44,649 bases of DNA from a bacterium (GCA_035454885.1 DATIGE010000005.1:1-44649); one strand, 5' to 3'; numbered from the stretch's first letter, positions 7,329 to 16,104 are shown. The notes: generated by a model from the sequence alone, not told the origin. Numbers and translations: made by a program.

Positions 7329-8465
7329 TCAGGAAGCGGGCGTGGGATCGTGATGGGGAGAATCCTCCGGATCCTCGTCGGGCGGGTCGATCCATTCGGA
7401 AAGCGGGTCGTCAAACCGCGACCAGTCCTGGCGCATTTCGATGTCCGAGAGAAGGCAGCGGTCCAGCTCCGCCTCCAGGTCCTTGACGGGCAGGTCATCC
7501 CCGACGAAGGCGATTTCGTTCCGCCGGTCTCCCCACTTGGAGTCCCACACCTCCTTGAGGCGCGGGTCCTGTTGAAAGGCGAAGGCGACGTCGAATGGGT
7601 CCGCGCCGGCCAGCCATGGCTCGTCGGGCGACATCATGAGAAAAGCGGGCGCGATGTAGTTCAAGCGAAAGGCTTCCTCGGGACGGGTCGCGATCCACAC
7701 CAGGCCCGTCGCGCGAATCACCGCCTCCGGCAGATGGGCCAGAAACTCGTCCAGGCGGGCGGGGTGAAACGGGCGCTTGCGCGCGTAGGTCCACGTGGGC
7801 GATCGGTCCACGACCGCCGAGCGGAAGGTCTCGTCATAATCGAAGCGCTTCTGTCCCATGAGAAGAAGCAGGAGATCGTCGTCGCGGCCTCGACGCAAAA
7901 TCTCCACACGCCTCTGGAGCTTGCGGATGTAGGACTCGATCTCCTGAAGCTCGCCCTCCTCCACCTCGCCCGCGTTGGTCAGAACGATCAGATCCGTGAA
8001 TTCGATGCCCTCGACGAGCGTCTCCGCGGCCGAAACGGAATCGTAAAACGTCTCCGGCGCCTCCAAGTCCTCCCAAAAATAACGGGCGTCCACGACCGAG
8101 ACAACCGCCTGCTGTTCGGGCAGGACCCGCGGATCGCCCCCCGTCTCCTCCAACTCCTCCAGCATTTCGGCCGCCTCCACCGCGCTCCAAGCGCAGGGAA
8201 CCTCCATGAACACCACCCGGGCCTCGCGATTCGCGGCTTCCGTCAGGAGTTTTTTCATCTGGTTGCGGAGCGCGCAGGAATAGCAGGCGTGCCGGTCGTC
8301 CTTGGGGGGAAGCGTCAGCGTATGGACCATCGCTCCGCCATCCGTCCAGCGGGAGACCAGGTCGCGCAGGAATTCCGATTTGCCCGAGCCCGGTGCGCCG
8401 TGAACGGACACGATCCGAAGCCTTCGGGACCGTTCCGGGTAACGCAGGATGGAGACTTTGGACAT
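7329..8465 (-). CDS. Divergent G3E-type P-loop protein (CobW/COG0523-like metallochaperone relative)
   Basis: 378 residues from the ATG at 8465 (a second ATG lies two codons upstream at 8471). Walker A is at residues 23-30 (GAPGSGKS). A Cys61-Tyr-Ser-Cys64 pair follows where COG0523 GTPases carry their CxCC metal motif. The protein has the Val-Glu-Val-Pro-Cys and VVDARYFW segments of the family core. The guanine-specificity motif NKxD is degraded to TNAGE, so nucleotide choice is doubtful. A His/Asp-rich tail (HHDPTPAS) is typical of metal-handling members. TATAAT lies at 8472-8477, exactly where a transcript would start at the second ATG, so a leaderless mRNA is plausible. Its porin neighbour has a Fur-like box. 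The metal and the client protein are unknown. Confidence 0.7.
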   Translation of the reverse strand: MSKVSILRYPERSRRLRIVSVHGAPGSGKSEFLRDLVSRWTDGGAMVHTLTLPPKDDRHACYSCALRNQMKKLLTEAANREARVVFMEVPCAWSAVEAAEMLEELEETGGDPRVLPEQQAVVSVVDARYFWEDLEAPETFYDSVSAAETLVEGIEFTDLIVLTNAGEVEEGELQEIESYIRKLQRRVEILRRGRDDDLLLLLMGQKRFDYDETFRSAVVDRSPTWTYARKRPFHPARLDEFLAHLPEAVIRATGLVWIATRPEEAFRLNYIAPAFLMMSPDEPWLAGADPFDVAFAFQQDPRLKEVWDSKWGDRRNEIAFVGDDLPVKDLEAELDRCLLSDIEMRQDWSRFDDPLSEWIDPPDEDPEDSPHHDPTPAS

Positions 8466-8486
8466 AGTCATATTATACCCGTCTGG

Positions 8487-9446
8487 CTACCGCGCGAACA
8501 GGAGTCGCATGGGATTGCCGGTGACCGCGATCCCCACCAGCCACCAGGCAAGCGTCCGGAGCCTCAGAACGAAAACGACCGCCACGCCCACCGGGGCCAG
8601 GGGAAGGCCGAAGGTCAGGGCCAAGACGAGGGCGACCGCCCCCTCCAAGACGCCCAAGGCGGCGGGCACGAAAGACACGCCGAGGCGCATGACCGGTATC
8701 AAGGCGGCCAAACCCAGGGCCAAGGCCCCGGGGAAATACCCATCAATCGCGCGCCCGATCGCAAAGATCTCCAAGGCGGACAATCCAAAGACGGCCAAAT
8801 GGATCAAGAGGGCCGTAAAAAAGGCCGCAGGCCGCGCCGCTCGGAAGCGGCTCAAGAATCGGTCCCTCTCCTGGAATCGTCCCCGCACGGCCGGTGAAAG
8901 GATCCGCGTCGGAACCCCTTCGAGAAGGGCCGTAAAGAATCCCCGCCGGCCTCGCGCCGCGGCGATCGCGTAGCCCAATCCTCCCAAGGCGGCGATCACC
9001 ATGAGGCCCCGGACGAGGCCGTTGCCGGGGACCAACAGAAACCCGAAAAAAAGGCCCAGACCGGCGAAGACCAAGCCCGCCACCGATCTCACCGACTGAT
9101 CGGTCACGACCGAGCCCGCCCCGTCGGCGACGCCGGCCCTCTTCTTGAGGAGGGCCAGGCGAACGGGCGTGCCCCCGATCCCCAAGAAGGACACGAGCAC
9201 CGCGGTGAGAGGCACCCGAGCCTTCCCCTCCTGGGCGAGGGCGATCTTCCAAGCCGCCGACCGAAAGGCCAGGGCCGCCGCGGAAAGGGCCAAAACCGTG
9301 CCGATCGCCCAGAGTCCCCCGCCGATGGAGGCGAAGACGGCGGACGGCCCCGCGAGGAGACAAACGGCGAGCCAAAGAAGAACGCCCATCCCCAAAAAGG
9401 CCAACGCCCTTCGCGGCAAGAGTTTTTTGAGGTCGATGCCCTTCAT
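8487..9446 (-). CDS. UPF0104 / lysylphosphatidylglycerol synthase TM-domain family membrane protein
   Basis: 319 residues, almost entirely hydrophobic, with about seven to eight membrane helices beginning at residue 14 (ALAFLGMGVLLW). The FLGIGGTPVRLALLKKRAG segment and the later RLGVSFVPAALGVLEGAVALV segment match the conserved motifs of the UPF0104/AglD-like family (inner-membrane proteins related to the flippase half of MprF). The ATG at 9446 was chosen because the frame upstream lacks hydrophobic character and overlaps the aldo-keto reductase region. It lies 34 bases after the aldo-keto reductase stop and 21 bases before the G3E gene, so all may be one transcript. No substrate can be assigned. 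Confidence 0.8.
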   Translation of the reverse strand: MKGIDLKKLLPRRALAFLGMGVLLWLAVCLLAGPSAVFASIGGGLWAIGTVLALSAAALAFRSAAWKIALAQEGKARVPLTAVLVSFLGIGGTPVRLALLKKRAGVADGAGSVVTDQSVRSVAGLVFAGLGLFFGFLLVPGNGLVRGLMVIAALGGLGYAIAAARGRRGFFTALLEGVPTRILSPAVRGRFQERDRFLSRFRAARPAAFFTALLIHLAVFGLSALEIFAIGRAIDGYFPGALALGLAALIPVMRLGVSFVPAALGVLEGAVALVLALTFGLPLAPVGVAVVFVLRLRTLAWWLVGIAVTGNPMRLLFAR

Positions 9447-9480
9447 GAAGCCTTTGGATTGCGCCTCAGTGCCGCGCGAG

Positions 9481-10350
9481 TCAAGGCAGTTGACGGTCGA
9501 TTTTCTCCACGTCCTCCGGCGAAAGCGCGAGATCGGCCGCCGCGACGGAGTCCTCGAGGTTGTGCTTTTTCGAGGCGCCGGGGATCGGCAGGATCGCGGG
9601 CGAGCGGGCCAGCATCCAGGCAAGCACGATCCTCTGCGGAGAAACGCCCCTCTCCTGGGACAGGGTCCTCAGGACCGGAATATCGTTCAACCGCCGCACC
9701 CGGTCGCTGCCTCCCAGCGGGCTCCACGGCAGAAAGGTCAATTTCTCCCTCTCGCAATACGCCAAGATACCGTCCTTCTCCGCGGTTCGCCGCCAGGGAT
9801 TGTACTGGTTTTGGACCGAGACGATCTCGACGATCTCCCGCGCCTGCTCGACTTGTTGAACGTCCACGTTCGACAGGCCCACGAAACGGACGAGTCCCGA
9901 GCCAACCGCCTCGCGCACGGGCTTGAGCGTCTCGCTCAAGTCAAAGCGGGGATCCGGCGCATGAAGCTGCCAAAGGGGGATCGGCCTCTGCCCTCCCAAG
10001 GCCTGGTAGCTTTCGTGGATCGTCTTGTGGATATGCCTGGGGTCGCCATTGGAGACCCAATCGCCGTTCGGGCGCATGAGACCGCCCTTGGTGGCCACGA
10101 TGACCCCTCCCGTGTTCCCCTTGTACAAGGACAAGGCCTTGGCGATCAGACGCTCGTTATGGTGTTTGTCGCGCTCGTCGATGCAGTAGGCGTCGGCGGT
10201 GTCGATGAGAGTGACGCCCAGGTCGAGCGCGCGGTGAATGACGGCGAGAGCCTGCTCCTCCGGAGGGCGCCCGTCCAGAGAGAGCGGCATGGCACCCAGG
10301 CCGATCGCCCCCACCTCCACGCTGGTCCTCCCCAACTTTTTTTGTTTCAT
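9481..10350 (-). CDS. Aldo/keto reductase family oxidoreductase
   Basis: A 289-residue cytosolic NADPH-dependent reductase with a (beta/alpha)8 barrel. The full catalytic tetrad is visible: Asp50 and Tyr55 (IDTADAY), Lys88 (VATKGG) and His130 (LWQLHAP). The NADP-binding C-terminal segment (IPGASKKHNLEDSVAAADL) is intact. It resembles the AKR11/YdhF-type general reductases that act on aldehydes and ketones; the substrate is not predictable. It is the first gene of a leftward run (reductase, UPF0104, G3E, porin) and is divergent from the DsbA-like gene, with 30 bases between the two start codons. Confidence 0.93.
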   Translation of the reverse strand: MKQKKLGRTSVEVGAIGLGAMPLSLDGRPPEEQALAVIHRALDLGVTLIDTADAYCIDERDKHHNERLIAKALSLYKGNTGGVIVATKGGLMRPNGDWVSNGDPRHIHKTIHESYQALGGQRPIPLWQLHAPDPRFDLSETLKPVREAVGSGLVRFVGLSNVDVQQVEQAREIVEIVSVQNQYNPWRRTAEKDGILAYCEREKLTFLPWSPLGGSDRVRRLNDIPVLRTLSQERGVSPQRIVLAWMLARSPAILPIPGASKKHNLEDSVAAADLALSPEDVEKIDRQLP

Positions 10351-10380
10351 TTACGTCCCTCATCCAGTAGAAAGGCGGGC

Positions 10381-11178
10381 ATGAAAACAAATAAACTTAT
10401 TCTCCCCGCTTTGGCAATCCTTCTCGCCGTTCCGGCGTTCACGGCGTGCGAGCCGTCTCCGAGCCAGATGGAGAAGTCGATCCAGACCTTCTTCGACAAG
10501 AATCCTCAGTTCCTGGAGAAACAATTCCAGGACATGATGCGCAAGCGGAATCCCGAGGCCGAACCGCTCGAGGACCGCATCAAGAAGGCGATCACCGTCG
10601 ACCTCAACAACGCCCCGACGATGGGACCGGACGACGCGCCCGTCACGATGGTAATCTTCTCCGACTTCCAATGCCCCTTCTGCAAGCGGGCCGCGGAAAC
10701 GCCCAAACAGCTCGTGGAGCAGTACAAAGGCAAGGTCCGCATCGCCTTCCGCCAGCATCCGCTCCCCATGCACAAGAACGCCCTGCCCGCGGCCAAGGCC
10801 GCGCTCGCCGCCCATGAACAGGGCAAGTTCTGGCAGTATCACGACCTGCTCTTCGCGAATCAGCAGGACTTAAGCGAACCAAACCTCATTAAGCTCGCCC
10901 AGCAGGCCGGACTCAACGTGCCCAAATTCACGAAGGCGATGAAATCGACCCAGTTCGACAAGCAGATTCAGGACGATACCAATTTCGCCATGAAGAACGG
11001 CGCGTCGGGCACGCCGGCCTTCTTCATCAACGGCGTCTCACTCAAGGGCGCCAAGCCGATCGCCGCCTTCCAAGAGGTCATCGATAAGATCCTCGAGATG
11101 AAAGGCCTCAAAACCCCGGCGGCGGCCCCGGCTCCCGGAACGCAGCCGCCCGAGCCCGCCCCGGCGCCCAAGGGCTGA
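10381..11178 (+). CDS. DsbA-family thioredoxin-fold lipoprotein
   Basis: 265 residues from the ATG at 10381 (AAAGGCGGGC just upstream); the frame is open far upstream but this is the only start giving an export signal. Signal peptide II ends at the lipobox FTAC with Cys23. A helical stretch (30-70) precedes a thioredoxin fold of the DsbA/Thioredoxin_4 type with the active site Cys98-Pro-Phe-Cys101, a cis-Pro loop in SGTPAFFING, and a Pro/Ala-rich tail. It is probably a membrane-anchored periplasmic disulfide oxidase or isomerase. No DsbB partner is nearby. The downstream small gene and PBP4-like gene are close on the same strand and may be co-transcribed. Confidence 0.92.
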   Translation: MKTNKLILPALAILLAVPAFTACEPSPSQMEKSIQTFFDKNPQFLEKQFQDMMRKRNPEAEPLEDRIKKAITVDLNNAPTMGPDDAPVTMVIFSDFQCPFCKRAAETPKQLVEQYKGKVRIAFRQHPLPMHKNALPAAKAALAAHEQGKFWQYHDLLFANQQDLSEPNLIKLAQQAGLNVPKFTKAMKSTQFDKQIQDDTNFAMKNGASGTPAFFINGVSLKGAKPIAAFQEVIDKILEMKGLKTPAAAPAPGTQPPEPAPAPKG

Positions 11179-11228
11179 TCGTCCGCCCACTTCTAGCCCA
11201 TCTCTGACCGTCCTCAAGGGAGGTGCCC

Positions 11229-11573
11229 ATGGATCGTGATGAAATCCGCGACGTCGTACGCGCCGTCCTGGCTGAGCTCGAAAGCAACGTCGCCATGGCC
11301 GACAAGTGGGAAGGGGGAACGGTGATCCTCAAACCGGGCCTTTCCTCCCTGCAAACGAAAGAGATTCCGATCGAGACGTTCTTTCACAAGGTCGTCATGG
11401 TGAGGGACAAACTCCGCGTGCTGGAGCAGAAGATCAACGGCCACCCCAAGCTCTCCGACGTCGACAAGGCCGAGATGCAACAGTACGTCACCCGATGCTA
11501 CGGCAGTCTCACGACGCTGAACGTCTTCTTCAAGCACGAAGAGGACAAGTTTAAGGGAATGGGGGGAGACTAA
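11229..11573 (+). CDS. Small acidic helical protein, 114 aa, unknown function
   Basis: The ATG at 11229 has AAGGGAGG five bases upstream; a GTG two codons earlier overlaps that site and is less likely. The product is predicted mostly helical (DEIRDVVRAVLAELE at the start, later KVVMVRDKLRVLEQKIN) with one Gly-rich beta turn (WEGGTVILKPG). It has no signal peptide and no recognised domain. Its TAA stop is directly followed by the GTG start of the PBP4-like gene with no gap, so the two are translationally coupled. That suggests a role tied to envelope or peptidoglycan work, but nothing in the sequence proves it. Confidence 0.75.
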   Translation: MDRDEIRDVVRAVLAELESNVAMADKWEGGTVILKPGLSSLQTKEIPIETFFHKVVMVRDKLRVLEQKINGHPKLSDVDKAEMQQYVTRCYGSLTTLNVFFKHEEDKFKGMGGD

Positions 11574-12785
11574 GTGAAACGGCTTTTTCTCCCTCTCCTT
11601 CTGTTGCTGGCCTGTTCCCCCCTTTCAGCGGGAGACAGCTGGCAGGTTCATCTGACGGTGGCCCTCAAAAACGGCGGGGCTTACGCGGAGACGGAGGACG
11701 GCAAGGTCCTCTTCGACCACAGGAGCCGGGATTACTTCATTCCCGCCTCTACGATGAAGATCGCCACGGCCGCGTGCGCCATCGACCGGCTGGGCAGGGA
11801 TTTCCGGTTTGCCACGGATTTCTTCATCACGCAGGACAAGCGGCTGATCGTGAAAGGCTACGGCGACCCTTTCCTCGTTTCGGAGGAACTGGCCGTCGCC
11901 GCGGCCGCGCTCGCCTCGAAGGGCGTGAAGGAGGTCAAGGGCATCCTCCTCGACACCACCTATTTCGAACCGGACATCAAGATCGACGGGACCTCGAACT
12001 CGACCAATCCCTACGACGCCCTGAACGGGGCGCTCATCGCCAACTTCAACACGGTGAACGTGCATAAGATGGGCTCCGGCCCGCGCGCGGCGGTTTATTC
12101 CGCCGAGACCCAGACGCCGATCACGCCCATCGCCGTGGAAAGCGCGGAGGGGCTGCCCCCGGGTCAACAGCGGATCAACATCGGCCAGGATCCCCTCAAG
12201 GGCGCGCGTTACGTGGGGGAACTCCTGAGCGAGTTCCTCAAGAAGGAAGGGGTCCGCGTCGAAGGCCCGATCGTGCCGGGCGCGGCGCCGAAGAACGCTC
12301 AACCGGTCTACCGCCATCTCTCTTCGCGGCGCGCCGAAGACGTGGTCCGGGAGCTTTTGAAATTCTCGACCAACTTCATGGCCAATCAGGTTTTCCTGGT
12401 CCTGGGCGCCGAACGGTTCGGTCCTCCCGCGAACGTCGAGAAGGCCCAGACCGTCTTGAGGGATTGTCTCAAGAACGACGCGGGCTGGACGAATTTTCAC
12501 GTCCATGAAGGCGCGGGGCTGTCCCGGAAGAACGCGGTGACTCCGCGTCAGATGGTGGATCTTCTCCGCCACTTCGAGCCTCACCTCGACCTGTTGCCCC
12601 GCGAAGAAGGAGTTTTCCGCGCCAAGACGGGGACGCTGACGGGCGTCAACACCTTGGCCGGATTTTTTCCGATGAGCGACGGAAAGATGGCCCGCTTCGC
12701 CATCCTGGTGAACTCACCCGTCCCGTTCGACTACAAATTCAAATTGGCGAAGATGTTATACGACGGGGTCAATGCGTCCCCATAG
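11574..12785 (+). CDS. dacB: D-alanyl-D-alanine carboxypeptidase/endopeptidase, PBP4 family (peptidase S13)
   Basis: 403 residues with a GTG start adjoining the previous stop. A signal peptide (1-20) exports it to the periplasm. All three penicillin-binding motifs are present: Ser59-Thr-Met-Lys62 (SxxK, acyl-enzyme serine), Ser265-Thr-Asn267 (SxN) and Lys351-Thr-Gly353. The family YxDP-like region and the DG(T)SN segment are also visible. It trims or cleaves cross-links in peptidoglycan. It is about 70 residues shorter than E. coli PBP4, so the extra domain inserted between motifs 1 and 2 is reduced. Its TAG stop forms the left edge of a palindromic repeat (12783-12834). Confidence 0.9.
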   Translation: MKRLFLPLLLLLACSPLSAGDSWQVHLTVALKNGGAYAETEDGKVLFDHRSRDYFIPASTMKIATAACAIDRLGRDFRFATDFFITQDKRLIVKGYGDPFLVSEELAVAAAALASKGVKEVKGILLDTTYFEPDIKIDGTSNSTNPYDALNGALIANFNTVNVHKMGSGPRAAVYSAETQTPITPIAVESAEGLPPGQQRINIGQDPLKGARYVGELLSEFLKKEGVRVEGPIVPGAAPKNAQPVYRHLSSRRAEDVVRELLKFSTNFMANQVFLVLGAERFGPPANVEKAQTVLRDCLKNDAGWTNFHVHEGAGLSRKNAVTPRQMVDLLRHFEPHLDLLPREEGVFRAKTGTLTGVNTLAGFFPMSDGKMARFAILVNSPVPFDYKFKLAKMLYDGVNASP

Positions 12786-12834
12786 GGCGAACACGAGGTC
12801 AGCGCAGCAGCACCGTCGTTAGGTGTCGCCCCTA
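12783..12834. repeat. REP-like imperfect palindrome between convergent genes
   Basis: The ends TAGGGCGAACACGAGGT and AGGTGTCGCCCCTA are inverted copies with one indel, around a central GC-rich loop. It resembles the GTAGGGGCGA-type intergenic palindromes common in GC-rich proteobacteria. The TAG at its left end is the dacB stop, and the CTA at its right end is the stop of the convergent FKBP gene on the minus strand. It may act as a bidirectional terminator. Confidence 0.6.
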
Positions 12835-13245
12835 CTTCACACCAACAAGTTCCACGTCAAAGATGAGGTCCGCGTTCGGCGGGATCGCGTCGCCGGCGCC
12901 GCGCGCTCCATAGCCGAGTTTGGCGGGAATCAAGAGTGTCCGCGTCCCGCCCACCTTCATGCCGGAAATGCCTTCCTCCCAGCCGGGGATCACCTTGCCC
13001 ATTCCCAAGGGAAATTCGATCGGCACCCCGCGGTCACGCGAGCTGTCGAACTTCTTGCCTTTGGCGCCCTTTTCGTCCAACCAACCCGTGTATTGGACGG
13101 AGACAATCTTTCCTTTCACCGCCTCCGCGCCCGTCCCCGCCTTGTGGTCTTCGTATTTGAGACCCGTGGGCGAAGTCACCACCGCCGCCCCGGCCGCCGT
13201 CGTCATGGTCATTAGAACCCCCAATGTCAGAAGAACGCGTTTCAT
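12832..13245 (-). CDS. FKBP-type peptidyl-prolyl cis-trans isomerase, exported
   Basis: 137 residues from the ATG at 13243-13245, which has GGAGGGG at a good distance upstream; the longer open frame runs through the divergent promoter and ferredoxin gene and is not credible. The signal peptide spans 1-20. One FKBP domain follows, with the conserved VSVQYTGWL strand, a KFDSSRDRG loop, the [23 protein letters not shown] core and the final FDVELVGV strand. The active-site aromatic and Asp residues are present. It speeds folding of periplasmic proteins by isomerising Xaa-Pro bonds. It is divergent from the ferredoxin gene with 54 bases between starts. Confidence 0.95.
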   Translation of the reverse strand: MKRVLLTLGVLMTMTTAAGAAVVTSPTGLKYEDHKAGTGAEAVKGKIVSVQYTGWLDEKGAKGKKFDSSRDRGVPIEFPLGMGKVIPGWEEGISGMKVGGTRTLLIPAKLGYGARGAGDAIPPNADLIFDVELVGVK

Positions 13246-13263
13246 CTGAGCCCCTCCGTTTGT

Positions 13264-13292
13264 TTGACAGCTTCTTATCAGAGATCTAGAAA
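13264..13292 (+). promoter_or_regulatory. Sigma70-type promoter of the ferredoxin gene
   Basis: A perfect -35 TTGACA (13264-13269), a 17-bp spacer and a -10 TAGAAA (13287-13292). Transcription would start about seven bases on, at 13299-13300, which is the first base of the ferredoxin ATG. The mRNA would therefore be leaderless, in agreement with the lack of a Shine-Dalgarno sequence there. Confidence 0.65.
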
Positions 13293-13299
13293 AAACTCC

Positions 13300-13653
13300 A
13301 TGGTCTCCGATCCGACCGAACTCAAGAAAATCGCCGAGACGATGGGGGTCCCCAAGATCCGTCGTCACATCTTCCTGTGCTGCGACCAGACCAAGCCCAA
13401 GTGTTGCTCCAAGGAGGCCGGACTTGAATCCTGGGAGTACCTCAAGAAGCGGCTCCGGGAACTGAATCTCCTGGGCGCGGGCGGCATCTACCGCACCAAG
13501 GCCAACTGCCTCCAAATCTGCCAAAACGGCCCCATCGCCGTCGTCTACCCGGAGGGGACCTGGTATCACTCCTGCACCCCGGCGGTGCTGGAGAGGATCA
13601 TTCAAGAACACCTTCTGGGGGGACGGCCGGTCCTGGATTATTTGATCCTCTAA
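13300..13653 (+). CDS. Thioredoxin-like [2Fe-2S] ferredoxin
   Basis: 117 residues with a thioredoxin-like 2Fe-2S ferredoxin fold (the family of Clostridium pasteurianum 2Fe-2S ferredoxin and NuoE C-terminal domains). Candidate ligands are Cys27/28, Cys35/36, Cys70 and Cys74; the CLQICQNGP motif carrying the last two is diagnostic. The strand AVVYPEG and the tail HLLGGRPV also fit the family. It likely carries single electrons for a soluble enzyme; no partner redox gene is adjacent. The ATG at 13300 is chosen over the upstream TTG at 13264 because that TTG is part of the -35 element. The start appears leaderless. Confidence 0.92.
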   Translation: MVSDPTELKKIAETMGVPKIRRHIFLCCDQTKPKCCSKEAGLESWEYLKKRLRELNLLGAGGIYRTKANCLQICQNGPIAVVYPEGTWYHSCTPAVLERIIQEHLLGGRPVLDYLIL

Positions 13654-13696
13654 AGAGGCCCGAAACTACTCAAAAAACAACATAATAGAACACTTT

Positions 13697-13714
13697 AGGA
13701 CAAACTATTGTCCT
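13697..13714. repeat. Perfect 7-bp inverted repeat upstream of the GGDEF gene
   Basis: AGGACAA-ACTA-TTGTCCT lies in an AT-rich gap 45 bases before the GTG at 13759. Position and symmetry suggest a regulator binding site. No T-run follows, so it does not look like a terminator of the ferredoxin gene. Confidence 0.5.
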
Positions 13715-13758
13715 TTAGACCCGCAACTTTTGACGCACTTCGTCGATAGGGTGTCGAA

Positions 13759-16104
13759 GTGACACTCACGACCCCACTACCCTACACCGTCCTCATGAAT
13801 CAGGCCTTGCCGGGGTTCACCCCCCACTTGAGGGCCTTTGATTTCATGGCCGTCGGCTGGGACGGACACCCCCTCGAGGCGAGGATCCAGGCCCTGGACG
13901 ACACCGTCGGAATCCTCAAGGCGGAGCCGGACGGCAATGAGACCCTCATCCACCGCGTGGAAAGGGAGGTTGTCCGTCTGGTCACGCGCCCGTCTCAGGC
14001 AAAAAAAGACACGCGGCTCCTCTCGGACATTTCTCAGGCCCTTCGTGCCCTCCGCGCGGCGAGGATCGACCTGACGCCCCGCCGTGCATCCCTGGAACTC
14101 TCGCGCCTCATCACACGTCCTTTGAACTCCGAGACACAGCCGGGCCTCATGATCCGCGGTCCCGCGCGTCTCTTCAAAGTCCACCGGCCTCACGTCGACC
14201 CGATGGAGGATTTCGGTCGGATGGTCCACGCCATTTGGAGTTCGGATCCGGACAGGGCCAGAGAAATCTTTCAGGCCGCGGCATTTCGCGACCGGCCGGG
14301 GGAGGCCATGCACGTCCAGACCTTCGCCATCACGCCGGAGGAACTGGAACGCAAGACCCGGGCGCTCGCGGAAGCCCGTTTCGAAGTTCACGCCGCTCCG
14401 ATCCCCTTTGACATGATGCCCGCGCGCCCTGCGGGGGAGACCCTCTCCGAATCCCCGGAAACCGCTCATTGGATCGTCGGTAGGCGGACCGACACGCCTC
14501 TCGAGCTGTGGTTTCGGGAATTCGTCGACAAGGCCGACAAGAAAAACGACCCGCCGATCGGCCAACTGGACGTCTTGGATCGGACCGGAATCCCCCCGGA
14601 CGACTCCTCCCTGCAAGGCGATTTGCGGGGGCTGTTCGGCAGGCCGCTGTCATGGGAAGACATCCGCAAGGGCTTCGCCATTGACGTTCCCAAGTACGTT
14701 ACGCGCCGCATCTCCCTCCGGAGACACGATGAGTCGGGAGGCGTGTCGATCCTCACCGAAATCGCGACCCGCCGCGGAGGCGAGATCGCCGCGCGCCTCT
14801 ATGGATGGCTCCCCCCACCCCCCGCGGATGGCCAGCCCTGGATCGCCTGGGGCGAAGACCTGAATGAGCAGCTCTACGGCTTGTATCCCTCCCGACGGAT
14901 CCTTCAGCACATCCAACAAGGCATCGGCCGGCGCGCCCTGACGCGCACCCTCGTTTTCCTGCACCGCCTCGGTGTCAATGCCCTGGACATGAACGCCCGC
15001 GGCCATGGCCTGACCTTCATGCCCGGCATCGGATTCGACTTCCGGGACGATTCGGTCCGCCGCAAGGTCCTCGACGACTTCCACGACTACGTGAAGGAAC
15101 ACGACTCAAGCCCGACGAAAAAGACGCTCAGCGACCTCCTGAAGGTCCGCCAGGCCTCGGACATCCTCGATTATCAAAACGATCGTGGCGAACCTTTGGG
15201 AAGGGCCTTCCTCGAGCACTACGCTCAAACGCGGAAGGAAACCGTCTCTCTCCGATTCTGGCTGAACGGCACCTTCGGCGGTTGGAGACGGCTGTTCAGC
15301 CGTCAGCTCGCCCTGCGCGCGGAGCTCGATTTCGAGGAAGTCTCCCAATCGGACAGGGTGCTCGCGCACCGCAACCTCATGGAGGAGGCGGAGTCCCTGA
15401 CCAAGGCGCAACCATCCATTGACTTGGACGTTCCGGAGGACCTCCGGCGCCTGGCCGCTCGACGAAACGACTTGATCCTGCACCTCCTGGGCGAGCTGGA
15501 ACAGGCGCGGACCAACGCGGACCTGGACAGCCTGACCCAGCTCCTCAACCGGCGCGCCTTGATGCGGCACAATGCCGAACTGGAGCGGAGTCTTTCCGCC
15601 AACCGGAAAGGGGACGCGCCGAACGGCCACTACGTGCTCATGGTGGACATCGACTTTTTCAAGAAGGTCAACGACACGTTCAGTTACAAGGCCGGCGATC
15701 AAGCGATCGCCCGCGTCGCGCAAGTCCTCAAGGAGTCGATCCGGGACGGAGACCTTGTCTGCCGCTGGGGCGGCGAGGAATTCGTGCTGATCCTGAAGCA
15801 TTCGGGGCGCGACGGCGCTGCCAACGTGGCCGAGAGGATCCGCCAGGAAGTCGAGAGAAAACCCCTGAAGGTCAATGGAGGGACGGAACACCCGCTGACC
15901 GTCAGCATCGGCTTCGCCCCTTTCCAACTGGTCGCGCCGCGCCGGCGGAGTTCCGGGGAATTCAATCCGCACGAGGAAGAGCCCGTCGACGTCGAGAACT
16001 CCCTCACGACATCGATCGCGGCGGCGGAAACAGGACTCAAGACGGCCAAGAGAACAGGCCGGAACCGCGTGGTCCATCAGGACGAAACGGCCGTCGTCCT
16101 CTAG
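13759..16104 (+). CDS. Diguanylate cyclase with a large uncharacterised N-terminal region
   Basis: 781 residues if started at GTG 13759; an in-frame ATG at 13795 would remove 12. Neither has a Shine-Dalgarno sequence. Residues about 590-775 form a GGDEF domain that makes cyclic di-GMP from two GTP: LDSLTQLLNRRAL near its start, VDIDFFKKVNDTF, the active-site GGEEF at 671-675, and an inhibitory I-site RDGD (662-665) five residues upstream. The first ~550 residues are soluble and unrecognised. About 395-445 (IGRRALTRTLVFLHRLGV then GIGFDF) looks faintly like a GNAT fold, but I would not rely on this. No transmembrane segment is present, so the signal should be cytoplasmic. Confidence 0.88.
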   Translation: MTLTTPLPYTVLMNQALPGFTPHLRAFDFMAVGWDGHPLEARIQALDDTVGILKAEPDGNETLIHRVEREVVRLVTRPSQAKKDTRLLSDISQALRALRAARIDLTPRRASLELSRLITRPLNSETQPGLMIRGPARLFKVHRPHVDPMEDFGRMVHAIWSSDPDRAREIFQAAAFRDRPGEAMHVQTFAITPEELERKTRALAEARFEVHAAPIPFDMMPARPAGETLSESPETAHWIVGRRTDTPLELWFREFVDKADKKNDPPIGQLDVLDRTGIPPDDSSLQGDLRGLFGRPLSWEDIRKGFAIDVPKYVTRRISLRRHDESGGVSILTEIATRRGGEIAARLYGWLPPPPADGQPWIAWGEDLNEQLYGLYPSRRILQHIQQGIGRRALTRTLVFLHRLGVNALDMNARGHGLTFMPGIGFDFRDDSVRRKVLDDFHDYVKEHDSSPTKKTLSDLLKVRQASDILDYQNDRGEPLGRAFLEHYAQTRKETVSLRFWLNGTFGGWRRLFSRQLALRAELDFEEVSQSDRVLAHRNLMEEAESLTKAQPSIDLDVPEDLRRLAARRNDLILHLLGELEQARTNADLDSLTQLLNRRALMRHNAELERSLSANRKGDAPNGHYVLMVDIDFFKKVNDTFSYKAGDQAIARVAQVLKESIRDGDLVCRWGGEEFVLILKHSGRDGAANVAERIRQEVERKPLKVNGGTEHPLTVSIGFAPFQLVAPRRRSSGEFNPHEEEPVDVENSLTTSIAAAETGLKTAKRTGRNRVVHQDETAVVL

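Noticed and set aside
7251-8897. Plus-strand 548-codon frame across the G3E and UPF0104 genes
   Set aside because: Low-complexity Arg/His/Gln-rich translation typical of the antisense frame of GC-rich genes; both sense genes have recognisable motifs.
9145-10380. N-terminal extension of the DsbA-like gene
   Set aside because: The extension is antisense to the aldo-keto reductase and destroys the lipoprotein signal; the ATG at 10381 is correct.
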